Shown here: piece after piece, positions 26,104 to 35,031 of the stretch | How the letters are laid out: every line of letters begins with the position of its first letter | Numbering within the stretch: the stretch's first letter is position 1 | Source of the DNA: Novosphingobium beihaiense | GTDB taxonomy: Bacteria; Pseudomonadota; Alphaproteobacteria; Sphingomonadales; Sphingomonadaceae | DNA: 64,000 bases | Assembly: GCF_022832375.1 (NCBI RefSeq) | Contig: NZ_JALHLG010000003.1 | Span: 124,001 to 188,000 of the forward strand | Direction of reading: 5' to 3' | Notes under the pieces: model-generated | Databases searched by the model: none | Seen by the model: only the letters and a program-made list of their open reading frames with translations | Told to the model about the DNA's origin: nothing | Position numbers and translations under genes: made by a program

Positions 26104-26865
26104 TCAGCCGTAGCGGCCGGTAATATAGTCCTTGGTCTTCTCTTCGCGCGGGTTGGTGAAGATCTCGCTGGTCTCACCATACTCCACAAGGTTGCCAAGG
26201 TGGAAGAAAGCCGTGCGCTGGGAAACGCGGGCGGCCTGCTGCATCGAGTGGGTGACGATCACGATCGCATAGTTTTCCTTCAGCTCGTCGATCAGTTCCT
26301 CGATCTTGGCCGTCGCGATCGGGTCGAGCGCCGAACAGGGCTCGTCCATCAGGATCACTTCGGGGCTGACGGCGATCGCGCGGGCAATGCACAGGCGCTG
26401 CTGCTGGCCGCCCGATAGCGCGGTTCCGGCGTCGGAAAGACGATCCTTCACTTCGTCCCACAGGCCCGCCTTGGTCAGCGAGCTTTCGATCACCGCATCC
26501 ATCTCCGCCTTGGAAGAGGCAAGGCCATGAATGCGCGGGCCGTAAGCGATGTTCTCGTAGATCGTCTTGGGAAACGGGTTCGGCTTCTGGAACACCATGC
26601 CGACGCGGGCGCGCAGGGCCACCGGGTCCATCGACGGGGCGTAGATATCCTCACCGTCGAGCAGGATCTCCCCCGTCACGCGGGCCCCGGCGATCGTGTC
26701 GTTCATGCGGTTGAGCGAACGCAGGAACGTCGACTTGCCGCACCCCGAAGGGCCGATGAAGGCAGTGACGATGCCATTGTCGATATCGATCGATACGTTG
26801 TCTATGGCCTTCTTTGGGCCATAGTACACGTCGACGTTGCGGGCTGTAAGCTTGGTTTCGGTCAT
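26104..26865 (-). CDS. pstB: Phosphate ABC transporter ATP-binding protein
   Basis: ATPase of the PstSCAB high-affinity phosphate importer. The 253-residue protein carries Walker [10 protein letters not shown] (39-47), a Q-loop in VFQKPNPFP, the signature LSGGQQQR, Walker [14 protein letters not shown] and the switch histidine in [12 protein letters not shown] 26865 ([16 protein letters not shown]) follows TAGGGAC and lies four bases after the pstA stop; an in-frame upstream start would overlap pstA. Confidence 0.97.
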   Translation of the reverse strand: MTETKLTARNVDVYYGPKKAIDNVSIDIDNGIVTAFIGPSGCGKSTFLRSLNRMNDTIAGARVTGEILLDGEDIYAPSMDPVALRARVGMVFQKPNPFPKTIYENIAYGPRIHGLASSKAEMDAVIESSLTKAGLWDEVKDRLSDAGTALSGGQQQRLCIARAIAVSPEVILMDEPCSALDPIATAKIEELIDELKENYAIVIVTHSMQQAARVSQRTAFFHLGNLVEYGETSEIFTNPREEKTKDYITGRYG

Positions 26866-26869
26866 GTCC

Positions 26870-27760
26870 CTACCAGCGCACTTCGAACTTGTTTCGAAGG
26901 TAGATCGCAAGGCCATTCATCACCAGCAGGAAGACCAGCAGGACGATGATGGCGGCGGAAGTGTTCTGGACGAAAGCCTTGTCGATCTCGTCAGACCACA
27001 GGAAAATCTGCATCGGCAGCACGCTGGAAGGATCGGTGACCCCGCCCGGCGGCGTGACGATGAAGGCGCGCATGCCGATCATCAGCAGCGGCGCGGTCTC
27101 ACCCAGCGCGCGGGCCATGCCGATGATGGTGCCGGTGAGGATGCCGGGCAGCGCGAGCGGCAGCACATGGTGGAACACCGCCTGCACCTTGGAAGCGCCC
27201 ACTGCCAGCGCGGCATCGCGGATCGAGGGCGGAACCGCCTTGATCGCGTTGCGGCCGGAGATGACAATGACTGGCATCGTCATCAGTGCCAGCGTCAACC
27301 CGCCCACAAGCGGCGAGGAGCGCGGCAGGTTCAGCGTGTTGATGAAGACGGCAAGGCCCAGCAGGCCGAAGATGATCGAAGGCACCGCCGCCAGATTGTT
27401 GATCGAGACTTCGACCAGCTCGATCCAGCGCGAGCGCGGCGCGAATTCCTCAAGGTAGATCGCCGCCAGCACGCCCATCGGGAACGAGAGCAGCAGCGTC
27501 ACCAGCATCGTCAGGATCGAGCCCTTGGCCGCGCTCCAGATACCGGCCGTGTGCGGATCGGTGGAATCCGAACCTGACAGGAAATTCCAGTTCAGGCCGC
27601 CCAGCCCGTTGTGCATCATGATGAACAGCAGCAGCGCCAGAAAGGCGAGGCTGAGCACAATGGCGCCCAGGCCGATGAGCTTGAAGCGGCGCTCTGCCGC
27701 GTGGCGGCGGGCCAGGCGCTTCGCGAACGCCGGCGAGCTGAAAGTGGAGTTATTACTCAT
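26870..27760 (-). CDS. pstA: Phosphate ABC transporter permease PstA
   Basis: One of the two transmembrane subunits of the Pst importer. The 296 residues show six hydrophobic spans, from [20 protein letters not shown] to [22 protein letters not shown] (cut here). The EAA-type coupling loop is [20 protein letters not shown]. The N-terminus is short and basic. Overlaps the end of pstC by eight bases. Confidence 0.95.
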   Translation of the reverse strand: MSNNSTFSSPAFAKRLARRHAAERRFKLIGLGAIVLSLAFLALLLFIMMHNGLGGLNWNFLSGSDSTDPHTAGIWSAAKGSILTMLVTLLLSFPMGVLAAIYLEEFAPRSRWIELVEVSINNLAAVPSIIFGLLGLAVFINTLNLPRSSPLVGGLTLALMTMPVIVISGRNAIKAVPPSIRDAALAVGASKVQAVFHHVLPLALPGILTGTIIGMARALGETAPLLMIGMRAFIVTPPGGVTDPSSVLPMQIFLWSDEIDKAFVQNTSAAIIVLLVFLLVMNGLAIYLRNKFEVRW

Positions 27761-29126
27761 AAGCTTCGCGGAACCGTTTGACGACGCGCAGGGCGATGAT
27801 GTTGAGGATCAAAGTGACGATGAACAGCACCAGCCCCAGCGCGAAAGCGGAGAGGGTCTTGGGGCTGTTGAACTCCTGATCGCCCGTCAGCATCTGGACG
27901 ATCTGGTAGGTCACCGTGGTCATCGAGGCGAGCGGGTTGGCGCTGAGACGCGCAGAGGCACCGGCGGCCATGACCACGATCATGGTCTCACCGATCGCAC
28001 GGCTGATCGCCAGCATCACACCGGCGACGATGCCGGGCAGCGCGGCGGGCAGCAGCACTTTCTTGATCGTTTCCGAACGGGTCGCGCCCAGTGCCAGCGA
28101 ACCATCGCTCATCGCGCGCGGCACGGCGGCCAGCGCATCGTCGGCCATCGAGGAGACGAAGGGGATGATCATCACGCCCATGACAAGGCCCGCGGCCAGC
28201 GCGCTCTCGGTCGAAGGGTTGGCGACGCCGAGCGAAGCGGCGGTGTCGCGGATCAGCGGCGCCACCGTCAGCGCGGCGAAGTAGCCGTAGACCACCGTGG
28301 GAATACCGGCGAGGATTTCGAGGATCGGCTTCACCCATTTGCGGATCGTGCTCGATGCATATTGCGTGAGGTAGATCGCGCTCATCAGCCCGAGCGGGAT
28401 CGCCACGATCATGGCGATGATCGCACCGATATAGATCGTGCCCCAGAACAGCGGCACCGCGCCGAAGTTGCCATCGATATCGACGCCGCGCGCATTGCCC
28501 GGCGCCCAATGGGTGCCGGTGAGGAAGGCGATCGGGGATACATCCTTGAAGAACAGCCCGGCCTCGAACAACAGCGAGGCAACGATGCCGAACGTCGTCA
28601 GGATCGCCATCAGCGAGGCAATCAGCAGGAGCGCCAGAATCGCCCGTTCGACATGGGTCCGCGCCGGGAAGCCCGCACGGACGCGGGTGAAGCCGTAGCC
28701 GCCGCCCGCCAGCGCGACGATCAGCACCAGCAGCGCACCAATCGCACTGAAACGCCCCTGTGCCGCGCGCATCGGCTTGGCCAGTTCCTCGGCCAGCGGA
28801 TCGAAAGCCACGGCGTCTGGATTGGCGGCAAGGTTGCGGGCATCGGCCAGCACCGCCGCCCGGTGCATGTCACCGGCGGGAAGCTGCACAGCGGCTGGAT
28901 CGGCCATGACGGCCCCATCGACGAGCCCGGGCATGATCATCGACCATGCAGACCAGGCCAGCAGCGCCGGAACCAGGATCCACAGCGCCATGTGCCAGCC
29001 GTGGTAGCCAGGCATCGAATGCATCGATCCCCGGCCGGTATAGAGCAGCCGGGCCCGGCCCCGTGCGGCAAACCAGCCGACAAGGCCCAGGCCGATCACG
29101 GCCAGGAGAACTCCTGAGAGAATCAT
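27753..29126 (-). CDS. pstC: Phosphate ABC transporter permease PstC with N-terminal extension
   Basis: Second permease of the Pst importer. At 457 residues it is well above the roughly 320 of E. coli PstC. The extra part holds two hydrophobic segments (about 2-19 and 45-65), then some 60 polar residues (PGLVDGAVMADPAAVQLPAG onward) and a third span, before the standard permease core begins near THVERAILALLLIASLMAIL. The core has the coupling loop LALGATRSETIKKVLLPAAL. The extension is typical of several alphaproteobacterial PstC proteins and may form a periplasmic loop with a sensing or docking role. Confidence 0.93.
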   Translation of the reverse strand: MILSGVLLAVIGLGLVGWFAARGRARLLYTGRGSMHSMPGYHGWHMALWILVPALLAWSAWSMIMPGLVDGAVMADPAAVQLPAGDMHRAAVLADARNLAANPDAVAFDPLAEELAKPMRAAQGRFSAIGALLVLIVALAGGGYGFTRVRAGFPARTHVERAILALLLIASLMAILTTFGIVASLLFEAGLFFKDVSPIAFLTGTHWAPGNARGVDIDGNFGAVPLFWGTIYIGAIIAMIVAIPLGLMSAIYLTQYASSTIRKWVKPILEILAGIPTVVYGYFAALTVAPLIRDTAASLGVANPSTESALAAGLVMGVMIIPFVSSMADDALAAVPRAMSDGSLALGATRSETIKKVLLPAALPGIVAGVMLAISRAIGETMIVVMAAGASARLSANPLASMTTVTYQIVQMLTGDQEFNSPKTLSAFALGLVLFIVTLILNIIALRVVKRFREAYE

Positions 29127-29168
29127 AACTGGCCGTAACGTCCTTTACTTCTGGGCATTCAGGCTTGC

Positions 29169-29191
29169 GGGGCAGCCCGGCGGGCCGCCCC
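29169..29191 (-). other. Stem-loop between pstS and pstC
   Basis: GGGGCAGCCC at 29169 pairs with GGGCCGCCCC at 29182 (one mismatch) with a three-base loop. It lies just after the pstS stop on the minus strand and has no T-run. Such hairpins commonly protect the abundant binding-protein mRNA and reduce transcription into the permease genes. Confidence 0.6.
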
Positions 29192-29214
29192 TGCGCACAA
29201 AGTGTCTGCGGATC

Positions 29215-30258
29215 TTACTTCAGCACGCTCGGATCGAGCGGCGTCATGTTGGCAATGACCTCGGCATTCTTCTTGCGCACGTCTTCGGTGGCAATGATCA
29301 TGCCCTTCGGCTTGAGGTAGCCATCGGGGCCCCAGGCCTGGGTCCAGGCCTCGGCATAGGCCTTGAGGTCCTTGATCGGGCCGAGGTGCTGCTTCTTGAT
29401 GTAGATGTAGAGCGGACGCGCGCCGGGATAGCTGAAGTTCGCAATGGCGTCGTAAGTCGGCTTCACGCCCGAAAGCGGGATGCCGTTCAGCGTGTTGATG
29501 TTCTCTTCCAGATAGGAATAGCCGAAGATGCCGATGGCCTTGGGGTTCTGCGACAGCTTCTGAACGATCAGATTGTCGTTCTCGCCCGCATCCACATAGG
29601 GACCGTCCTCACGGATGTCGTGGCAGACCGCCTCGTACTTGTCCTTATCGCTCTTCTTGAGCTCGCCCATTGCCGGGTCGGTATCGCAGCCGGCCTGCAG
29701 GATCAGCTCCTTGAGCGCATCGCGCGTGCCCGAAGTCGAGGGCGGGCCGTAGACGAGGATCGGCTCGGCGGGCAGCGAAGGATTCACATCCTTCCAGGTC
29801 TTGGACGTGTTGGGCTTGCCGAACGGATTGGCGGCCAGCGCCTTGTAGATATCGGTCGGGGTCAGCTCGAAGCCAGGCCCCTTCTTGTCTTCGGCGAAGG
29901 CGATGCCGTCGATGCCGACCTGCACTTCGACGATGTCGGTCACACCGTTCTTCTGGCACAGTTCGTATTCCGACTTCTTCATGCGGCGCGAAGCATCCTC
30001 GATGTCGGGATTCTGAGCACCGATGCCCGCGCAGAACAGCTTCATGCCCGCGCCGGTGCCGGTCGATTCGATGACCGGAGACTTGTGTCCGGACTTGGCG
30101 AACTCTTCCGCCACGGCGGTGGCGAACGGATAGACCGTGGAAGACCCCACGGCCGTCACGTAATCGCGCGCACCGGAACCGGATCCGCCCGAGCCGCCGC
30201 AGGCGCTGAGCGCGAGGACGGAAACGGCAGCGAAGATGAATGTGTTGGTCGAACGCAT
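29215..30258 (-). CDS. pstS: Phosphate-binding lipoprotein PstS
   Basis: Captures phosphate in the periplasm for PstCAB. The 347-residue protein has a lipoprotein signal (lipobox LSAC, Cys 20), then a Gly/Ser linker. The PstS fold follows with the phosphate-contact segment GSSTVYPF (about 38-45), ESTGTGAGMKLFCAG and PPSTSGTRDALKEL. AAGGGG lies seven bases before the ATG, and a three-repeat Pho box lies 48 bases upstream. First gene of the pst run. Confidence 0.96.
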   Translation of the reverse strand: MRSTNTFIFAAVSVLALSACGGSGGSGSGARDYVTAVGSSTVYPFATAVAEEFAKSGHKSPVIESTGTGAGMKLFCAGIGAQNPDIEDASRRMKKSEYELCQKNGVTDIVEVQVGIDGIAFAEDKKGPGFELTPTDIYKALAANPFGKPNTSKTWKDVNPSLPAEPILVYGPPSTSGTRDALKELILQAGCDTDPAMGELKKSDKDKYEAVCHDIREDGPYVDAGENDNLIVQKLSQNPKAIGIFGYSYLEENINTLNGIPLSGVKPTYDAIANFSYPGARPLYIYIKKQHLGPIKDLKAYAEAWTQAWGPDGYLKPKGMIIATEDVRKKNAEVIANMTPLDPSVLK

Positions 30259-30305
30259 AGACTTACCCCTTGGGCTTTATTCTGGAACGCCCCTATTGGG
30301 GTACA

Positions 30306-30334
30306 ATGACACTTCCATGACGAAGACATGACAT
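30306..30334 (-). promoter_or_regulatory. Pho box upstream of pstS
   Basis: On the minus strand: ATGTCAT, TCGTCAT and GTGTCAT (plus-strand starts 30328, 30317, 30306), 4-base spacers, exact 11-base period. It is the clearest PhoB site in the window and supports reading the others. A CCCC-AATA-GGGG palindrome at 30290-30301 lies where the -10 region would be. Confidence 0.9.
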
Positions 30335-30445
30335 TGTATGCCGATTCCGGAAATTGCTGAAAAATGCTTGGTTTTTGGCCAATTTCTGCGACATTTTGCG
30401 ACAAGAAACCCAACGGGCCCGGTCTAGGCGCAGGAACGCCAGGTT

Positions 30446-30489
30446 GCAAGCGCGGGCAGAGCGCAGTGCCCGGCCTTGCCAGCGCTTGC
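30446..30489 (-). other. Stem-loop after the pstS-proximal porin gene
   Basis: GCAAGCGC at 30446 pairs with GCGCTTGC at 30482, with an inner pair CGGGCA / TGCCCG. It lies seven bases downstream of the porin stop codon. No T-run, so a Rho-assisted terminator or mRNA-end hairpin is more likely than a simple intrinsic terminator. Confidence 0.5.
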
Positions 30490-30496
30490 TACGGAA

Positions 30497-31900
30497 TCAG
30501 AAGTCGAACTGCGCGCGCATGCCCATGGCATCCGCGCCATAGCTGGCATCGCCATTGGCCGTGACCGGCGCGTCCTTCACCCAGACATGCCCGTAATCGA
30601 GGATAAAGCGCACATAGTCCGTGGGAATCCACAGCGCGGAAATCCCGGCGGTCTGCTGGCGTCCGCCACGGATTCCGGCATCCGTCAGATCCAGCCAGTC
30701 GTAACGGGCATTGATCTGCACCGCGCCGAGGCCGCCGCTGTCGAGACCATGCTTGGGCTTGATGCGGCCATAGGTGCCGTTCTTGTAGGCGGTCGTATCG
30801 TCCGTCAGCAGGTAACCCACTTCCGCGTAACCGCCATTGAAAGTGGGATCCTTGAAGCCGGTGCGGCGAACGGTCTGCCAGAAGCTTTCCGCCGTCGCGT
30901 GGAAGCGGCCCTTGATATAGGCAGCTTCAAGCCCCAGCCCGCGCTCCTGCGTGGCGCTGCCAATGCCCGCCTTCACGAAGCGCAGATCGGTCGTGTGGAC
31001 GAACGGACGGGTCTGATACGTGACGGTCGGTATTGTATCATTGAGCGTGCGCACATGAACCGAGCCGCCCAGATGCAGCGTGCCCCCCGCAACCCTGGGC
31101 ATCGCGGCCAGACGGCCATCGACGCTCCACGACTTGTCGCTGTCGCTGCCCAGCGACTTGGGATCGTCGGCAAAGACGCCCAGTTGCGCAACCACGCCCT
31201 TGCCCAGATATTGAGCATTGAGGCCGATCCGCCGCTCGAAACCGAACGCCTGCGAGAAGCTGGCGCGCTCCTGGAAGCTGGTGAACAGATCGGAGGTCAT
31301 TTCCTCCAGCCCCCAGTTCGGTTTCTGGTTGCCCAGCGTCAGGGTGACATTCCTGCCCGCCTGATAGGTCAGGTACATGTCGTTGATCGACACATCGGAA
31401 TTGGCGACGTTGATCTCCGCCCGGTAGCCGAAACCGCCCGGCATCGAACCGTCGAAGCCCAGATAGACCCGGCGGAACTCGACGCTGGAGCCAAGGTGCG
31501 CCTGCTCGCCCACCGTCAGCCCCGAAGGCCCGTTCACACTGCCGAAATCGACCTGCATGCGGCCGCGCGGCTTGAAGCTCCAGCCGTCGTCCGTGCTGAT
31601 CTGCGGGGCGCCCTTGAACGCGATCTTCACCGGCGGTTCCTTGGCAGCGGCAGTCTGCGCGGCGGCGGCGGCCTGCGTCGCATCCCCGGCAACCTGTGCA
31701 GCGGAAGCCGCTTCGGCCTTGGCGGTGGCCAGTTCCTCTTCCAGCGAATCGATCCGCTGCGCCATCGCCTGCATCTGCGCACGCATCGCCGCGAGTTCTT
31801 CCTGAATGGATGCCGCATCGGCGGCACTGGCCTGAGTGGGCAGCGCCCAACCGGCGGAAACGGCCAAAGCGACCGTCGAAACGCGAATGATAGCCCTCAC
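30497..31900 (-). CDS. oprP: OprO/OprP-type phosphate-selective porin, copy 1
   Basis: Trimeric outer-membrane porin for phosphate or polyphosphate. It has a signal peptide of about 26 residues, then a coiled-coil neck (IQEELAAMRAQMQAMAQRID, to about residue 80) as in other OprO/P proteins. The barrel has YDWLDLTDAGIRGGRQQTAG and ends in MRAQFDF. GTG 31900 is preferred because AAGGGG lies eight bases before it; GTG 31909 directly abuts that site. Length 467. A Pho box is 48 bases upstream and pstS follows downstream, so a phosphate role is well supported. Confidence 0.88.
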   Translation of the reverse strand: MRAIIRVSTVALAVSAGWALPTQASAADAASIQEELAAMRAQMQAMAQRIDSLEEELATAKAEAASAAQVAGDATQAAAAAQTAAAKEPPVKIAFKGAPQISTDDGWSFKPRGRMQVDFGSVNGPSGLTVGEQAHLGSSVEFRRVYLGFDGSMPGGFGYRAEINVANSDVSINDMYLTYQAGRNVTLTLGNQKPNWGLEEMTSDLFTSFQERASFSQAFGFERRIGLNAQYLGKGVVAQLGVFADDPKSLGSDSDKSWSVDGRLAAMPRVAGGTLHLGGSVHVRTLNDTIPTVTYQTRPFVHTTDLRFVKAGIGSATQERGLGLEAAYIKGRFHATAESFWQTVRRTGFKDPTFNGGYAEVGYLLTDDTTAYKNGTYGRIKPKHGLDSGGLGAVQINARYDWLDLTDAGIRGGRQQTAGISALWIPTDYVRFILDYGHVWVKDAPVTANGDASYGADAMGMRAQFDF

Positions 31901-31947
31901 TTCCAGCACCCCTTATGAACACTAGGTTACAATTTGGCGACGCCAGT

Positions 31948-31976
31948 ATGACTGTTATATTTCACTTTGATGACGG
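31948..31976 (-). promoter_or_regulatory. Pho box upstream of oprP copy 1
   Basis: On the minus strand: CCGTCAT, GTGAAAT and CAGTCAT (plus-strand starts 31970, 31959, 31948), 4-base spacers, 11-base period. It shows that copy 1 has its own PhoB-driven promoter between the two porin genes. Confidence 0.78.
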
Positions 31977-32062
31977 ACGGAACGTAAATCGTCCAGGCCC
32001 GGACGCAGGCTTACAGTCCCCGCGTGCCGCCGTATTGCGAAAATCGCCGGGAAGCCTCGGGC

Positions 32063-32102
32063 CAAAGACAAAAGGCAGGAACCGGGGATCCGGCCCTGCC
32101 TT
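32063..32102 (-). terminator. Rho-independent terminator after porin copy 2
   Basis: Read on the minus strand, AAGGCAGG (32102-32095) pairs with CCTGCCTT (32079-32072) around a 15-base loop and is followed by TTTTGTCTTTG. It separates the transcript of copy 2 from the Pho-controlled copy 1. Confidence 0.82.
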
Positions 32103-32204
32103 CAGATATCGCGATCCCCGGAACAACCGGATCAATGCGATCCAGCTGCCCCGGGGCCCCAGCGAAGGCCGCCCGGACAAGCCGGAAGCGGCCTTGGAAA
32201 GGGA

Positions 32205-33602
32205 TCAGAAATCGATTTGCGCGCGCATTCCCATGGAATCGATGCCGTAGGAACCGTCACCATCGGCCGTAACCGCGGCGTCATCGACCCAGGAGTGGCC
32301 GTAGTTCACGAGCAGACGAAGGTTGCTGACGGGGATCCAGACAAGCGACAGTCCGGCCGTCTTCTGGCGCCCGCCCATAATGCCACCATCGACAAGATCG
32401 ACCCAGTCATAGCGCGCATTGACCTGCACGGCGCCCATGCCTCCCTTGTCCAGCCCGTGCCGGGGCTTGATCCGCTTGAAGACACCGCCGGAATAGGCCG
32501 TCGTATCGTCGGTCAGCAGATAGCCCACTTCGCCATACCCGCCGGTGAAAGTGGAATTGGCCACTCCAGGACGGCTCACTTTCATCCAGCGCGATTCGGC
32601 GGACGCATGGAAGCGGCCGGAAATCCAGGCACCTTCGAGCATCAGCTGGGTTTCGCTATCCGCCGCAAGCGTGCCGGTATCGACAAGGCGCAGGTCGGTC
32701 GAATGCAGGAACGGGCGCGCACGGTAGCGGGACGAAACCACGGAACCGCCCAGTTCCTTGTAGTGCGCCGAGCCGCCCAGATGCAGCGTGCTGCTGCCCA
32801 GCTTGGGCGCGAAAACGACACGGCCGTCCACGCTCCAGACTTTGGCGGTATCGGCACTGATCGTCGAAAGATTGTCGCTGAACACGCCGCCCTGAACGAT
32901 TACATCGCCGCTGGTATACTGCGCGCTCAGGCCAAGGCGGCGCTCGAAGCCGAACGCCTCGCTGACAGCGGAACGCTCGGTAAAACTGGTATAGAGGTTT
33001 GCCGTCAGGTCTTCGAGGCCGGTAAACGGTTTCTGGTTGCCCAGCTTCAAAGTGACGTGCCTGCCTGCCTTGTAGGACACGAAGGCATCGGCCAGCGATA
33101 CCGACGAACCGCCGACGCTCACGTCCACCCGGTAGCCCACGCCGCCCGGCATGGCGCCTTCGAACCCGATCCAGGCGCGGCGCAGTTCGGTGCCGACGCC
33201 CAGACGGTCATTGCCCGAGCCGGACAGGCCGGAAGGCGCATTGATGCCGCCTGCGTCAAGCTGAACACGGCCGCGCGGCTTGAAACGCCAGCCGCCCTCA
33301 CCGCTGAATTCGGGCGCGCCCTTGAAAGCCACCTGCACGGGCGGAGCCTTTTCGGCCGTGGCCTTGGCTTCGGTTGCGGTCTGTGCTGCCACCTGTGCGG
33401 CCTGGCTGGCGGTATCCGCCTTGGCGTTGGCCTCGGCCAGTTCCCCTTCCAGCGTATCGATACGCTGGGCCATGGCCTGCATCTGCGCGCGCATCGCCGC
33501 GAGTTCTTCCTGCACCGATGCGGCATCGGCCGCATGCGCGGGCATCGCCCAGCCAGCCGAAACGGCCAGCGCAAGCGCCGAAGTGCGAAGCGTAATATTC
33601 AC
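32205..33602 (-). CDS. OprO/OprP-type porin, copy 2
   Basis: Paralogue of the porin at 30497-31900 with the same build: signal peptide ending AMPAHA, coiled coil VQEELAAMRAQMQAMAQRID, barrel with YDWVDLVDGGIMGGRQKTAG and end MRAQIDF. GTG 33602 has GGGGGG eight bases before it, mirroring copy 1; 465 residues. It lies 145 bases after phoR on the same strand. That gap has a 16-base perfect palindrome (CGGACATCGATGTCCG, 33638) but no Pho box that I can see, so regulation may differ from copy 1. Substrate could be phosphate or polyphosphate. Confidence 0.85.
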   Translation of the reverse strand: MNITLRTSALALAVSAGWAMPAHAADAASVQEELAAMRAQMQAMAQRIDTLEGELAEANAKADTASQAAQVAAQTATEAKATAEKAPPVQVAFKGAPEFSGEGGWRFKPRGRVQLDAGGINAPSGLSGSGNDRLGVGTELRRAWIGFEGAMPGGVGYRVDVSVGGSSVSLADAFVSYKAGRHVTLKLGNQKPFTGLEDLTANLYTSFTERSAVSEAFGFERRLGLSAQYTSGDVIVQGGVFSDNLSTISADTAKVWSVDGRVVFAPKLGSSTLHLGGSAHYKELGGSVVSSRYRARPFLHSTDLRLVDTGTLAADSETQLMLEGAWISGRFHASAESRWMKVSRPGVANSTFTGGYGEVGYLLTDDTTAYSGGVFKRIKPRHGLDKGGMGAVQVNARYDWVDLVDGGIMGGRQKTAGLSLVWIPVSNLRLLVNYGHSWVDDAAVTADGDGSYGIDSMGMRAQIDF

Positions 33603-33747
33603 TATCAAAACCCCCCTGAACCTTCCTAGCAACCGGACGGACATCGATGTCCGCCCGGCTGCCGCGCAAGGCCCTGCAGAGGGGAGCAACACCCGCCCCC
33701 GTTATCGCGACCCGCGACGGCAAGGGGCAGCTTATGCGGGAAAGAAG

Positions 33748-34734
33748 CTAAACTTCCTTAAGCGGCAGCATAAGGGAAGCTGTCGTCCCCGCTCCTAACC
33801 GGCTCTCAACATCGAAGCGGCCGCGATGGCGTTCGACGATGTGCTTGACGATGGAAAGCCCCAGGCCGGTTCCCCCAGCCGCCCGGCTGCGGCTGGTATC
33901 GGCGCGGTAGAAGCGTTCGGTGATGCGCGGCAGGTGCTCGGGCGGAATCCCTTCGCCTTCGTCCTGGACCGAAACCAGCACCCAGCCGGTGCTGGCCGCC
34001 TCGACCGAAACCATGACCGCCCCGCCCGGCTTGCCGTACTTGAGCGCATTGTCGATCAGGTTGCGCAGCACTTGCGAAAGCTGCCCGCGGTCCCCGGCAA
34101 TCACGGCATCGGTACAATTGGCCGTAACCGAAACCTGTCCGCCGCTGCGGAATTCCCCCACCACTTCGTGCGCCAGCGCGACCAGATCGATCTGGTCCGA
34201 GGGCACCTCGTGCTTCACCGCCTCGATCCGCGACAGGGACATGAGATCGCCAATCAGTGCCTGCATGCGCTGCGCTTCATGGCGGATCGTGCCGAGGAAA
34301 CGGTTGCGCACCGTCTCGTCACCGCCCGCCTTGGGGTTTAGCAGCGTTTCCACGTAGCCCAGCACATTGGCCAGCGGCGTGCGCAGTTCATGGCTGGCAT
34401 TGGCCACGAAATCGGCATGGGATTTGGCGACGCTGACCCGCTCGGAAAGATCGTAGAGGCTAACCAGCCGGTCGGTCGGGCTCAGCGCCCTGCAATCCAC
34501 TTCCCAAACCGAGCCGCCGGTCGAAAGGCCGGTCACTTGCGCCAGACCGCCAGTATCGCTCAGGATTGCAGCCACTGCCTTGGGATCGCGGATGGCGATG
34601 CGCACGTCCTGCCCGATAATATGCGCGCCCAGCAATCCCTGGGCCGCACTGTTGGCAAAGCGCACCTGCCCCCGCGATACGACAAGCGCAGGCGTCTGCA
34701 ACTGTTCGAGGAGGTAGACTCCCTCGACGGTCAT
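33748..34734 (-). CDS. phoR: PhoR-type sensor histidine kinase without membrane segment
   Basis: Kinase for PhoB. The 328-residue protein has an N-terminal PAS-like domain (LLEQLQTPALVVSRGQVRFA) and an HisKA domain with phosphoacceptor H115 in FVANASHELRTPL. The ATPase domain has N box QVLRNLIDNALKYG, G1 VQDEGEGIP and G2 GGTGLGLSIVKHI. ATG 34734 follows AAGGGG by ten bases. A frame from ATG 34758 adds eight residues, and a TAA lies six codons before it, so no transmembrane N-terminus is encoded. That differs from most PhoR proteins. Near the porins and pst genes, but not beside phoB. The 297-base gap to zwf shows no clear Pho box. Confidence 0.88.
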   Translation of the reverse strand: MTVEGVYLLEQLQTPALVVSRGQVRFANSAAQGLLGAHIIGQDVRIAIRDPKAVAAILSDTGGLAQVTGLSTGGSVWEVDCRALSPTDRLVSLYDLSERVSVAKSHADFVANASHELRTPLANVLGYVETLLNPKAGGDETVRNRFLGTIRHEAQRMQALIGDLMSLSRIEAVKHEVPSDQIDLVALAHEVVGEFRSGGQVSVTANCTDAVIAGDRGQLSQVLRNLIDNALKYGKPGGAVMVSVEAASTGWVLVSVQDEGEGIPPEHLPRITERFYRADTSRSRAAGGTGLGLSIVKHIVERHRGRFDVESRLGAGTTASLMLPLKEV

Positions 34735-35031
34735 GTGTTCATTTCCCCTTTCCGGCATCCTCTTGCCACACTGTTACCATATGGCTGCCACGCACGAAGG
34801 TCCGTCCTTACTATTTGAAAGAGACAGTCCAGTGGCAATGGCAATACCGAGGCAATTCCGCAATCAAATCCACAAACTGCTTGCAGCAGGGGGCTCTTGC
34901 CCGCTGGCCAACCGCCCAGACAGTGGTTATGCTGCGTGCGCGAGAGCCGAACGGGTGACGACCATCCCCGGGAGGCCCCCCGTTCACAAGGCCGCGAGGA
35001 GGAGCGCGGTTTTCCCGATGGAAAGGTTTTC

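Noticed and set aside
33638-33653. 16-base palindrome CGGACATCGATGTCCG upstream of porin copy 2
   Set aside because: Perfect but isolated; no known operator matches and such GC palindromes are expected by chance at this base composition.
34735-34860. Possible Pho box upstream of phoR
   Set aside because: Single CTGTCTC-like heptamers occur without a second half-site 11 bases away.
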